From the NCBI GenBank assembly GCA_024231025.1, contig JAAEQW010000336.1, forward strand, positions 1 through 33,247: a DNA stretch of 33,247 bases, given 5' to 3'. Below are positions 15,235-21,835 of the stretch, piece by piece. This stretch comes from Candidatus Omnitrophota bacterium (lineage in GTDB: Bacteria; Omnitrophota; Gorgyraeia; Duberdicusellales; 4484-171). Each line of letters opens with the position of its first letter. Within the stretch, counting starts at the first letter, position 1. Position numbers and translations under genes: made by a program. The notes below the pieces were generated by a model, which did not search any database, was not told where the DNA came from, and saw nothing but the letters and a program-made list of their open reading frames with translations.

Positions 15235-16778
15235 AATGAAACAACGGGCTTATTATAGATGCGCATTAGATCGTTTACTTCATTTACATCCCATGCAGTA
15301 AGTTTGTGTCTTTTTGCAGCGAGCCTTGCGCTGTGAGGAAATTGATCCAATGCGATAAAAATTTTATTTATTTTTCTACCCTTAATGCCACTGCCTTTTT
15401 CTATGAATTTAAAAATATCGCTATCTTTAGTGTCTTTTTCCTTTATTCCGATAAACATTAATTCTTTCCCCTCCCCCACTATGAGGTGCATTCTGTCTTT
15501 TGGGTATGATATTAATTTAGTGGTTGTTGATTGCGGCAAGCGATACGATGTTTTGCCCATCTTTAGGCAGTCGCCGTTGAAACACGCGATCAGCTCGACT
15601 ACTTTTTCAATTTTATCTTTTCTAAAATTTTCTTTAAAGTTATCAATTTCTTCGCAAATGTTTTTTTGCCATAATTTATCCTTCAAGAATGGTTGATATT
15701 GACAAAGCTTAAAGGCATGTTTCAACCAGAAAGAAAATAGTGGATCCTTAATTTTATATATGTTGCCATAATTGGTTACGTAATCAAGATCGCAAAGTTT
15801 CGCTAGGCGACTATTTAAATTTTTTAGATCGCAGATACGTAATGAAGATAATTCATTTTTTCTTAAATACCCATCGGACAGTGATAGCAGAATTTTAATT
15901 GATGGCCATGAGACCTTTAATGTTTTATCTATTGCATCAATTCTTTTTAAAAATTTCTGAAAAAAGTATGTCTGTCTTTTAAAGAGGCAGCTGGTTAATG
16001 TGGTTAATATGATCTCGTCTTCGTTGGTTGAGGTGGTTTTTTTTATTTCATCAGCAATAAGGTTATGATAGAGAATATTATTACCGAGGATATTTACAAA
16101 GAATGAGTTCACAAATGGTGATGACAGCTGGGGTGTCATGACGCTTTTTAGGTAAAGATAATTATCAATAAACGAACGTTCGTTTAGATAGATTTTTTCA
16201 AAATTTCCAAAAAGAAGATTTAGCTCAGAAGAAAGTGATTTTTCAGCTTCTTTGCGTTGGGTTGTGGTTAGAACGGCCATGCAATCGCGCTGCACAATGA
16301 TAAATTTCGTAAAGCTTTCTACTGCATCTGAAAAAAGCGATTTTATGGCAATAAAATTTTCAATTATTAAAACACAGCGTTTTTCGGTTTCTTTAATGAA
16401 GATATTTATAAGCTCTAACATATCAGAGAAAGTTGGTGAATTCTTATGTAATATTTTACGAATAAGGCTTGTTGTTAAAGGAAGTTTTTCTGCGCTCTCG
16501 TTTATTAGATCATCCAATGAGGCAGTTTTGTTCAAAAAACTACTTAGCAGGGCGAGTGCGCTATTTTTGAAAAACCATTTTTGATCAGTAAAAGATGCGT
16601 TAATGCGTAGGTAGCAGATATTGCTTTTATTGTTATCGCGCAAGTAATTGTCTAATAAATAGGATATCTCTTCATCGTCATCACCGATTAGCGTGATATT
16701 TTGTCGGTAGCCGTTTATAAATGCAGATATGCGTTTATCGAAAATTAATAATTTGTTTTTCCAGCAATTAGTTTCCAT
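15231..16778 (-). CDS. Degenerate STAND/archaeal-ATPase-like protein
   Basis: 515 residues. The layout resembles the archaeal-type STAND ATPases: an N-terminal nucleotide-binding-like region, a central winged helix (about 300-360, ending DPLFSFWLKHAF) and a C-terminal domain with a nuclease-like beta strand pattern (LMFIGIKEKDT ... KIFIALDQF). The Walker A position reads LIGDDDEEIS instead of GxxGxGKS/T, and the Walker B position reads CVLIIENF with Glu-Asn instead of Asp-Glu/Asp. ATP hydrolysis is therefore unlikely. The C-terminal catalytic pattern (D..ExK) is also not clear. It sits between the NlpD-like gene (1 nt apart) and the phosphoesterase. Fold assignment is tentative. Confidence 0.6.
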   Translation of the reverse strand: METNCWKNKLLIFDKRISAFINGYRQNITLIGDDDEEISYLLDNYLRDNNKSNICYLRINASFTDQKWFFKNSALALLSSFLNKTASLDDLINESAEKLPLTTSLIRKILHKNSPTFSDMLELINIFIKETEKRCVLIIENFIAIKSLFSDAVESFTKFIIVQRDCMAVLTTTQRKEAEKSLSSELNLLFGNFEKIYLNERSFIDNYLYLKSVMTPQLSSPFVNSFFVNILGNNILYHNLIADEIKKTTSTNEDEIILTTLTSCLFKRQTYFFQKFLKRIDAIDKTLKVSWPSIKILLSLSDGYLRKNELSSLRICDLKNLNSRLAKLCDLDYVTNYGNIYKIKDPLFSFWLKHAFKLCQYQPFLKDKLWQKNICEEIDNFKENFRKDKIEKVVELIACFNGDCLKMGKTSYRLPQSTTTKLISYPKDRMHLIVGEGKELMFIGIKEKDTKDSDIFKFIEKGSGIKGRKINKIFIALDQFPHSARLAAKRHKLTAWDVNEVNDLMRIYNKPVVSL

Positions 16779-16779
16779 A

Positions 16780-17445
16780 TCAGTTTAAATATCTAAGAGG
16801 ATTTTGAGGTAAATATTTTTTTCTTATCTCAAAATGCAGTATTCCGATATTATTTTTTTTACTTGGTGCAACCCTTGCAATAACAGTACCTTTTTTTATG
16901 CTTGATCCTTCATTCTCTAAAATACCGGTTAGATTAGCGTAAATGGTGTAGTAGCTATTGGCATGCTGCAGTATTATTGTTTGACCCCATCCCTTTAGGT
17001 GGTCACAAAAGACAACTTTTCCATTGTTTGACGCTTTAACGGTAGCTCTGGAAGTAGTTTTTATATCCAACCCTTTATTGCCAACACCGTTTACTACTTC
17101 ATTGAATGAACTTATGACGGTTCCTTTTACCGGCCAAATGAAAGGCGAATTTGCTGTTTTTTTATACTCGTAGGGAATTGATAATTTTTGACCAGTTTTT
17201 AAATTGCTCGCGGAAGTGATGCGATTTGATCGCATTATTCTTTCGACGCTTGTACCAAAGCGTTTAGATATTTTCCACAATGAATCACCTTTTTTAACAG
17301 TATAGTATTCGCCAGTTGATGACGACCTTGGTGTGTGTGTTGAGGTGTATTTATTCAAAGTGCGCGAAGAGCGCAGTCCCGTCTCAGGAGCATGCACAAC
17401 GCAAGCGGTAAGGGTAATGGTAAGTAATAATATAAATAAAGACAC
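16780..17445 (-). CDS. NlpD-like LysM and degenerate LytM (M23) lipoprotein
   Basis: 221 residues. The signal peptide ends in the lipobox LTAC (C15), so it is probably lipid-anchored. A LysM domain (about 47-91: YYTVKKGDSLWKISKRFG) binds peptidoglycan. The M23 domain (about 103-221) has NKGLDI where active enzymes have the zinc His (HxGxD), while LHFEIRK and the final NPLRYLN match NlpD. This is the pattern of non-catalytic LytM factors that activate cell-division amidases. Start GTG has GGAG 5 nt upstream. It is the first gene of the operon running to 13228. Confidence 0.88.
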   Translation of the reverse strand: MSLFILLLTITLTACVVHAPETGLRSSRTLNKYTSTHTPRSSSTGEYYTVKKGDSLWKISKRFGTSVERIMRSNRITSASNLKTGQKLSIPYEYKKTANSPFIWPVKGTVISSFNEVVNGVGNKGLDIKTTSRATVKASNNGKVVFCDHLKGWGQTIILQHANSYYTIYANLTGILENEGSSIKKGTVIARVAPSKKNNIGILHFEIRKKYLPQNPLRYLN

Positions 17446-17473
17446 GTACTCTCCTATAAAATATGTATGATAT

Positions 17474-17501
17474 ATATTATCCCAAATCCAGAAAAATTCA
17501 A
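17474..17501 (-). promoter_or_regulatory. Promoter of the NlpD-HD-GYP operon
   Basis: On the minus strand: TTGAAT (17501-17496), 16-bp spacer, TAATAT (17479-17474). It is followed by an AT-rich leader of about 20-30 nt with GGAG before the GTG start. Confidence 0.5.
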
Positions 17502-17608
17502 CTAAAAATAAACTTTAATTTTGCTAAAATAAACAGCGAAAAAGCATTAGTTTTATTGGATATTTTTACCGGCTAGCTTTGGAGCAGGCTGATAGCGCGC
17601 TTAAGCTC

Positions 17609-17693
17609 ATAAAAATTATGAATTATGAATGTTGAATTATAAATTACTGATCTCTAATTCAAAATTTTCAATTCATAATTCAAAATTATCATA
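17609..17693. repeat. AT-rich word-repeat inverted element, island A
   Basis: A left arm at 17609-17639 with TGAATTATGAAT-type words faces a right arm at 17655-17693 whose reverse complement gives the same words (TTTTGAATTATGAATTG), with a 5-nt gap in the alignment. It lies on the 3' side of tRNA-Gly in a 593-bp region without protein genes (17446-18039). It shares its architecture, but not its word, with the islands at 21700 and 23646. Confidence 0.7.
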
Positions 17694-17695
17694 AA

Positions 17696-17711
17696 TGGAG
17701 CGGGCGAACGG
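17696..17711 (-). pseudogene. 3'-end fragment of tRNA-Gly
   Basis: 16 bp identical to the last 16 bases of the intact tRNA-Gly gene, including the encoded CCA (minus strand CCGTTCGCCCGCTCCA). On its 5' side the tRNA sequence is replaced by a hairpin: arms AACAACT (17713-17719) and AGTTGTT (17742-17748) around CTTGC-GCTA-GCAAG. A weaker third echo of the tRNA end and its flank (14 of 15 bases) is at 17576-17590. Confidence 0.65.
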
Positions 17712-17815
17712 TAACAACTCTTGCGCTAGCAAGTTATCTGTAGTTGTTCCCGTGTTTGCTATCTAAAAATATTAAAGCTATGCGTTCCAATGTGATTTGC
17801 TTTATCGATGAGCTT

Positions 17816-17889
17816 TGGAGCGGGCGAACGGAATCGAACCGTCACCTCAAGCTTGGGAAGCTTGCATTCTACCACTGAACTACGCCCGC
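17816..17889 (-). tRNA. tRNA-Gly (anticodon CCC)
   Basis: A 74-nt gene with CCA encoded. Acceptor stem GCGGGCG/CGCCCGC is perfect, discriminator is T, D-arm GTTC...GAAT, anticodon stem CAAGC/GCTTG with loop TTCCCAA (anticodon CCC, reading GGG), and T-arm GACGG-TTCGATT-CCGTT with the conserved TTCGA. No strong promoter was seen immediately upstream; the upstream side instead carries the duplicated flank and a truncated tRNA copy. Confidence 0.95.
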
Positions 17890-17955
17890 GTATTATTAAT
17901 TATCAAGTATCTTATCGATAGCTAGCCGTATGCTAATTATCAACCTAACGTAGGC

Positions 17956-17993
17956 AATGATAGCTTCGCGCTTAGGCTTCGCCTAAGATCATT
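17956..17993. repeat. Nested hairpin next to truncated tRNA copy
   Basis: Outer arms AATGAT (17956-17961) and ATCATT (17988-17993) enclose the perfect stem CTTAGGC-TTC-GCCTAAG (17971-17987). It adjoins the break point of the 5' tRNA fragment at 17996, which suggests that the insertion or expansion of this hairpin truncated the tRNA copy. Confidence 0.6.
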
Positions 17994-17995
17994 GA

Positions 17996-18033
17996 CTACC
18001 ACTGAACTACGCCCGCATATTATTAATTATCAA
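17996..18033 (-). pseudogene. 5' fragment of tRNA-Gly plus upstream flank
   Basis: 38 bp matching 17869-17906 with one mismatch: the first 21 bases of the tRNA (acceptor strand and D-arm, minus strand) plus 17 bp of its upstream flank. The copy stops in the D-loop region, where the nested hairpin begins. Another piece of the same flank (TTGATAATTA on the minus strand) recurs near 17935, supporting a former tandem unit. Confidence 0.75.
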
Positions 18034-18039
18034 TATTTG

Positions 18040-18297
18040 TCAACTAATCTTAGCTTGTCTAAAACCAATCATTTTATCCATGCCGGCATTTTTTACAACC
18101 ACATGGTGAACTGATTCAACGGGTATGATCGCGATATCGCCGTTTTCATGGTGATCAGTTGTGATGTAGAGCATTCCGTCTAGTTGTTTCATGTATTTGG
18201 TTGTATAAATCTTTCCGCTGTCTAAGATTATCTCGGTGACTTCATCTTTATTGCTTTCCAAATAGCTTATAACAGTTTGCATTGTTAAGATATCCAT
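18040..18297 (-). CDS. Small conserved-looking protein of unknown function
   Basis: 85 residues, not recognised. It starts with a short helix (MDILTMQTVISYLESNKDEV), followed by a run of beta strands (TEIILDSGKIYTTKYM, MLYITTD, DIAIIPVESVHHVVVKN) with a Tyr/His-rich turn. This resembles small beta-barrel (LSm-like) layouts, but no motif proves it. Shine-Dalgarno AAGGAG lies 7 nt before the ATG. It is 21 bp downstream of thiC on the same strand and probably shares its mRNA. Confidence 0.65.
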   Translation of the reverse strand: MDILTMQTVISYLESNKDEVTEIILDSGKIYTTKYMKQLDGMLYITTDHHENGDIAIIPVESVHHVVVKNAGMDKMIGFRQAKIS

Positions 18298-18318
18298 TTT
18301 TTATCTCCTTAAATTAAA

Positions 18319-19572
18319 CTACTTCAAAAGGTTGCATTTCTCCATCATTTTTAGCGAACAAAAATTTCCACACATTGAGCAAATATCTTTTGATGTTTTT
18401 TTATCTTTTCGGTAATGACGAGCTTTTTTTGGGTCAAGAGTTAAAGGAAATAAACTCGACCACTCTCTGCGTGCACGGTGAAGAGATAAATTGTAGTCTC
18501 TTTCCCACTCGTCTTTAAATCTTAACACATCCACTGAATGAGCAGCGATTCGCGATGCAATTACCCCATCTTTAATGTCCTCCACTGAAGGATGGCGCAG
18601 GTGTTCAGCGGGAGTAACTACGCATAAAAAATCTGCCCCAGAAAGTGCAGCGATTGCTCCGCCGATTGCTGAGGTGATGTGATCGTAACCGGCAGCAATG
18701 TCAGTTGGTAGTGGTCCTAATACATAGAATGGAGCGTTGTCGCATACTTTTTTTTGTAAAAGCATGTTGAGGGCGATTTCATCTAGCCGAATATGGCCAG
18801 GCCCTTCTACCATTACCTGAACTCCCTTTTTTCGACAGCGCTTTACTAGTTGACCCAATACCTCCAGTTCTGACAATTGTAGCTTATCTGACGAATCGGC
18901 TATTGCTCCTGGACGTAATGCATCCCCCAAGCTTATGGTTATATTATATTTTTTAGCGAGATCTAGTATTTTATCGAAATTCTGATAAATGAGATTTTCA
19001 ACGTTATTAACATACATCCAACGGGTAAGGATTGCTCCACCGCGACTTACTATCCCGCCTATGCGTTTTTTGCGTTGTATGGTTTTGATTGTTTTTTTTA
19101 GTATTCCGGCATGCAAAGTAAAGAAGTCAACGCCTTCTTCGGCTTGAGTTTTTAATACATCCCAGACGTCATCAAAGGTCATTTTTTCAAAACTTCCCTT
19201 TCTTTTTTCAACCTCGCTTACTACCTGATATATTGGCACAGTGCCTAAAGGAACAGGGCAATTCTTCAATATTCGTTTACGCACTTTGTTTAAATTATCG
19301 CCGACACTTAGGTCCATTATTGCATCGCTACCAGCGTTGATTGCGGTTTTAAGTTTTTTAAGCTCTTGGTTTATGTCGTTTTTTCCAGTAGATGCTCCGA
19401 TATTTGTGTTGATTTTTACTTTTAGGCCTTCGCCAAGTGCGGTAGGTTTTGTTAGGTCTCGTTTTTTGTTTATGGGGATGACGATTCGTCCTCGTTTAAA
19501 TTGTTTTTCTAAAAAAGCGAAGGTTACTTTCTCTTTTTTTGCAATTTTTTTTAAGAAACTTTTTTTAAACAT
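18319..19572 (-). CDS. thiC: Phosphomethylpyrimidine synthase
   Basis: 417 residues. Radical SAM rearrangement of aminoimidazole ribotide to HMP-P, the thiamin pyrimidine precursor. Family strings are MDLSVGDNL, PLGTVPIYQV, GVDFFTLHAG, RGGAI, SLGDALRPG, MVEGPGHI and GPLPTDIAAGYDHI. The C-terminal cluster motif is CSMCGNFC (C398, C401, C405), spacing CX2CX3C, one shorter than the CX2CX4C of the E. coli type; I recall this form in short ThiC proteins of anaerobes. It starts with AGGGA 9 nt upstream, behind its own promoter. No TPP riboswitch is seen: the leader is only about 41 nt. Confidence 0.96.
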   Translation of the reverse strand: MFKKSFLKKIAKKEKVTFAFLEKQFKRGRIVIPINKKRDLTKPTALGEGLKVKINTNIGASTGKNDINQELKKLKTAINAGSDAIMDLSVGDNLNKVRKRILKNCPVPLGTVPIYQVVSEVEKRKGSFEKMTFDDVWDVLKTQAEEGVDFFTLHAGILKKTIKTIQRKKRIGGIVSRGGAILTRWMYVNNVENLIYQNFDKILDLAKKYNITISLGDALRPGAIADSSDKLQLSELEVLGQLVKRCRKKGVQVMVEGPGHIRLDEIALNMLLQKKVCDNAPFYVLGPLPTDIAAGYDHITSAIGGAIAALSGADFLCVVTPAEHLRHPSVEDIKDGVIASRIAAHSVDVLRFKDEWERDYNLSLHRARREWSSLFPLTLDPKKARHYRKDKKTSKDICSMCGNFCSLKMMEKCNLLK

Positions 19573-19620
19573 AATTTAATTTCCCTTATTTTTATTAGGT
19601 TATTTAAGCGATGTGGATAT

Positions 19621-19648
19621 ATTATACATAGATCATAAATGGGGTCAA
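19621..19648 (-). promoter_or_regulatory. Promoter of thiC
   Basis: On the minus strand: TTGACC (19648-19643), 16-bp spacer, perfect TATAAT (19626-19621). It starts right at the stop of the thiD2-like gene (19650), so thiC can be read separately from the genes upstream. The leader of about 41 nt is too short for a TPP riboswitch. Confidence 0.75.
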
Positions 19649-19649
19649 G

Positions 19650-20060
19650 TTATAAGTCGTTTGGGAATGGATATTTGGTGATAATCTTTTTTTCCAATGT
19701 ATAGGCTTTGTAGCGCAAGCTTTTTAGATCCGATACTTTATGAGGTGAAGCAATCTTGAAAAATTCCTCCAAAACCCTTAGCGATTCTTTAACTCGTTGA
19801 AGGTTTGCGAAAAGAATTTCGCGAGAATTTTTTCGTTTTATTTCTAATATGTCTGTTTTTTTGCCAAGATCATGATGGCAGTCGCGAGCGTTGATTGCTT
19901 CACTTAATCTTATCTTATCGATTGCATGGCGAATGTGGCGTGTGTTTTTACGAAGTGTGTTATCTTGATGAATAAAGCGAAAAATATCTTCAATAACCCG
20001 CAGGCCTTCTTTGCAGCGATTGTGGTTTGCGTCAATCACTCGCAGTATTTTTTTACTCAT
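19650..20060 (-). CDS. thiD2: ThiD2-like HMP-P kinase domain protein
   Basis: 136 residues from ATG at 20060. The strings VIDANHNRCKEGLRVIEDIFRF, RHIRHAIDKI, ARDCHHDLGK and NLQRVKESLRVLEEFFKI match the helical domain often fused to the N-terminus of ThiE and described as the alternative HMP-P kinase ThiD2. Here it stands alone, with no ThiE domain, and lies next to thiC, which makes its likely substrate. The ATG overlaps the end of the rfaE2 gene by 8 nt; a TTG at 20078 in frame is less likely. Function by family and context. Confidence 0.85.
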   Translation of the reverse strand: MSKKILRVIDANHNRCKEGLRVIEDIFRFIHQDNTLRKNTRHIRHAIDKIRLSEAINARDCHHDLGKKTDILEIKRKNSREILFANLQRVKESLRVLEEFFKIASPHKVSDLKSLRYKAYTLEKKIITKYPFPNDL

Positions 20061-20514
20061 TCTTTGTAATTTTTTCAATTATTTTTGTGGTGGAATAACC
20101 GCCGAAAAGTTTTACGCGAACGATTTTTTTTACAAGCTCGCTGCCAATGATTTGATTCTCTCCCCAGTCACTACCCTTAACTAAAACGTGAGGTTTGATT
20201 TCCTTAATTAAATTGTAAGGAGTTTTCTCTGTGAAAATTACAACATAATCGACCAACTCTAAAGCTGACAACACCTCCGCTCTGGATCCTTGCGGCATTA
20301 TCGGTCGTTTTTTACCTTTTATTTTTTTGATTGATGAGTCTGAATTTAAACCGACAATTAAGATGTTGCCGTTTTTCTTTGCATCTCTTAAAAGCTTTAT
20401 ATGTCCGGGGTGTAAAAGATCAAAGCAGCCGTTAGTAAAAACTATTCGTTTTTTTTCTTTTTTAAGCCTGTTCGCAATTCTCTTAATTGTGGTGATAGTT
20501 TTTAGCTTACTCAT
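20053..20514 (-). CDS. rfaE2: D-glycero-beta-D-manno-heptose 1-phosphate adenylyltransferase
   Basis: 153 residues, a nucleotidyltransferase with FTNGCFDLLHPGH (HPGH at 35-38), GLNSDSSIKKIKG, RPIMP and VLVKGSDW. It matches the adenylyltransferase half of HldE, here as a separate protein. It makes ADP-heptose for the LPS core. It overlaps gmhA by 8 nt, and the pairing confirms the pathway. The other steps (heptose kinase, GmhB, epimerase) are not in this window. Confidence 0.93.
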   Translation of the reverse strand: MSKLKTITTIKRIANRLKKEKKRIVFTNGCFDLLHPGHIKLLRDAKKNGNILIVGLNSDSSIKKIKGKKRPIMPQGSRAEVLSALELVDYVVIFTEKTPYNLIKEIKPHVLVKGSDWGENQIIGSELVKKIVRVKLFGGYSTTKIIEKITKNE

Positions 20515-21079
20515 TAGGAAATAATTGATTTTCTATTATGTCGCAGATGATGTGACCAGCTAGATTGTGCATTTCCTGTATTCTTGGAGTGTCCGCTGAG
20601 GGAATAGTAATAGAGATATCAACCAACTCCTTTAAGCTTCCTCCATTATTACCAAGAAATCCAACGGTTTTTGTGCCTATTTCTTTAGCCTTTTTAATGG
20701 CTTGAATGATGTTCTCTGATTTTCCAGATGTAGATATACCAATAACAATATCATTTGGTTGAGCTAAGGCTTCTATTTGTCGGGAAAATATTACATCATA
20801 TCCAAAATCATTTGCCAATGCAGTGATAATTGATGTATCGGTAGTAAGGGCGATAGCCGCAAGTGCCTCTCGATTTTTCTTGAAGCGTCCAACCAGTTCC
20901 GCAGCGAAATGCTGGGAGTCGGCAGCGCTTCCGCCATTACCCATAAAAATTATCTTACCCTTATTTTTCAGAGAATCCAAACAAAGGTTGGCAATTTCTT
21001 TTACGGAATTGAGCTGATTTTCCAAAAAAGTCAGAGCTTTCTTGTGACTGTTAAAAGATGTAAGAATCAAATTATCCAT
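20507..21079 (-). CDS. gmhA: Sedoheptulose-7-phosphate isomerase
   Basis: 190 residues. First step of ADP-heptose synthesis. SIS-fold motifs are IIFMGNGGSAADSQHFAAELVGRF, TTDTSIITALANDFG, IGISTSGKSENI and QEMHNLAGHIICDIIE, with the GmhA catalytic Glu and His positions present. The ATG at 21079 gives the normal family length and lies 4 nt after the AmaP-like stop; the longer frame from 21172 would overlap that gene by about 90 bp and is rejected. Confidence 0.95.
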   Translation of the reverse strand: MDNLILTSFNSHKKALTFLENQLNSVKEIANLCLDSLKNKGKIIFMGNGGSAADSQHFAAELVGRFKKNREALAAIALTTDTSIITALANDFGYDVIFSRQIEALAQPNDIVIGISTSGKSENIIQAIKKAKEIGTKTVGFLGNNGGSLKELVDISITIPSADTPRIQEMHNLAGHIICDIIENQLFPNE

Positions 21080-21083
21080 GTTT

Positions 21084-21683
21084 TTACTCGGAGTAATTTC
21101 TAAAAGGAATCTCAGGTTCGGATTCTTCTTCTGTGGATCTTTTTTCTCCCATGAACATTTTTCGTATTTCAATTCTAACTTTTATTTCGCGTTCGTCTCC
21201 CAAAAGATGATGCAATTTTTCTTGTACGCTTTCTTGTAACTCATTTGTAAACTCTAAAAGATTTACTTCAGATGCTAAATTACTGCGAATAATAACATCA
21301 ATTCCTTTTTTCTTAGAGTATACTTTCGGCTTTATGTGAGCAATCTCTTTTCGGGAGTCGAGCATTTTTTTGAGCATATCTTCAATTGCAAATAGGGTGA
21401 TGCATACCTTTCCGTGAGGAGATTCAAAACTGATTGAGCGTTCACGTCGTGAGCGCAAAAAGGTAGCCTGAAGATGTCTAAGACAAAATAGTATCACCAG
21501 AAAACCTATAAGGAATAAAAACCAACGAATATATACATCGGATATCAATTGGGCGGAAATTATATGGTTTTCAAAATAAGGTATGATCATATTTATTTCT
21601 ATCAACTTCAAAGAAATACCCATGAAAAATAAACTAACTATAAACGAAATTAGAACATAGATGATTAGAGTAAGAAATCCCAT
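21084..21683 (-). CDS. AmaP-like membrane protein with Asp23-type domain
   Basis: 199 residues. There are two membrane helices (about 5-26 and 50-67), then an Asp23/DUF322-like alpha-beta domain (about 85-170: GKVCITLFAIEDMLKKML, KPKVYSKKKGIDVIIRSNL, ELQESVQEKLHHLLG), and a charged tail. This is the layout of the AmaP membrane anchor of the alkaline-shock proteins of Gram-positives; homologues also occur widely elsewhere with unknown roles. The start has AAGGGGG upstream. It leads the gmhA-rfaE2-thiD2 run after an inverted-repeat island. Confidence 0.8.
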   Translation of the reverse strand: MGFLTLIIYVLISFIVSLFFMGISLKLIEINMIIPYFENHIISAQLISDVYIRWFLFLIGFLVILFCLRHLQATFLRSRRERSISFESPHGKVCITLFAIEDMLKKMLDSRKEIAHIKPKVYSKKKGIDVIIRSNLASEVNLLEFTNELQESVQEKLHHLLGDEREIKVRIEIRKMFMGEKRSTEEESEPEIPFRNYSE

Positions 21684-21699
21684 TACTACCCCCTTGTTT

Positions 21700-21834
21700 A
21701 GTAGTAAGTCGTAAGTTGTAAGTGTTAAGTGATTAACGTTTTATAAAATCCAAACAACTTTTTGACTTTACTACATAAATTTTGAATAATTCTACTGTAC
21801 TTACTTACGACATACGACTTATTACTTACGACTT
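21700..21834. repeat. Word-repeat inverted element, island B
   Basis: The left arm (21700-21735) carries words of type GTAAGTCGTAAGTTGTAAGT; the right arm (21793-21834) carries ACTTAC/TACGAC words that are their reverse complement. The core between is AT-rich. The island fills almost the whole 152-bp gap between accC and the AmaP-like gene. The arms are degenerate tandem words, so pairing can slip. Confidence 0.75.
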
Positions 21835-21835
21835 T

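Noticed and set aside
17446-18039. CRISPR array or mobile element with transposase
   Set aside because: The repeats here are tRNA pieces and inverted AT-rich arms, not regularly spaced direct repeats, and no transposase, integrase or cas gene is in the window.
19573-19650. TPP riboswitch upstream of thiC
   Set aside because: The leader after the predicted transcription start is only about 41 nt, and no CTGAGA-type motif or matching stems are present.
21080-21172. N-terminal extension of GmhA
   Set aside because: It would overlap the AmaP-like gene by about 90 bp and add residues not found in the family; the ATG at 21079 gives the normal length.
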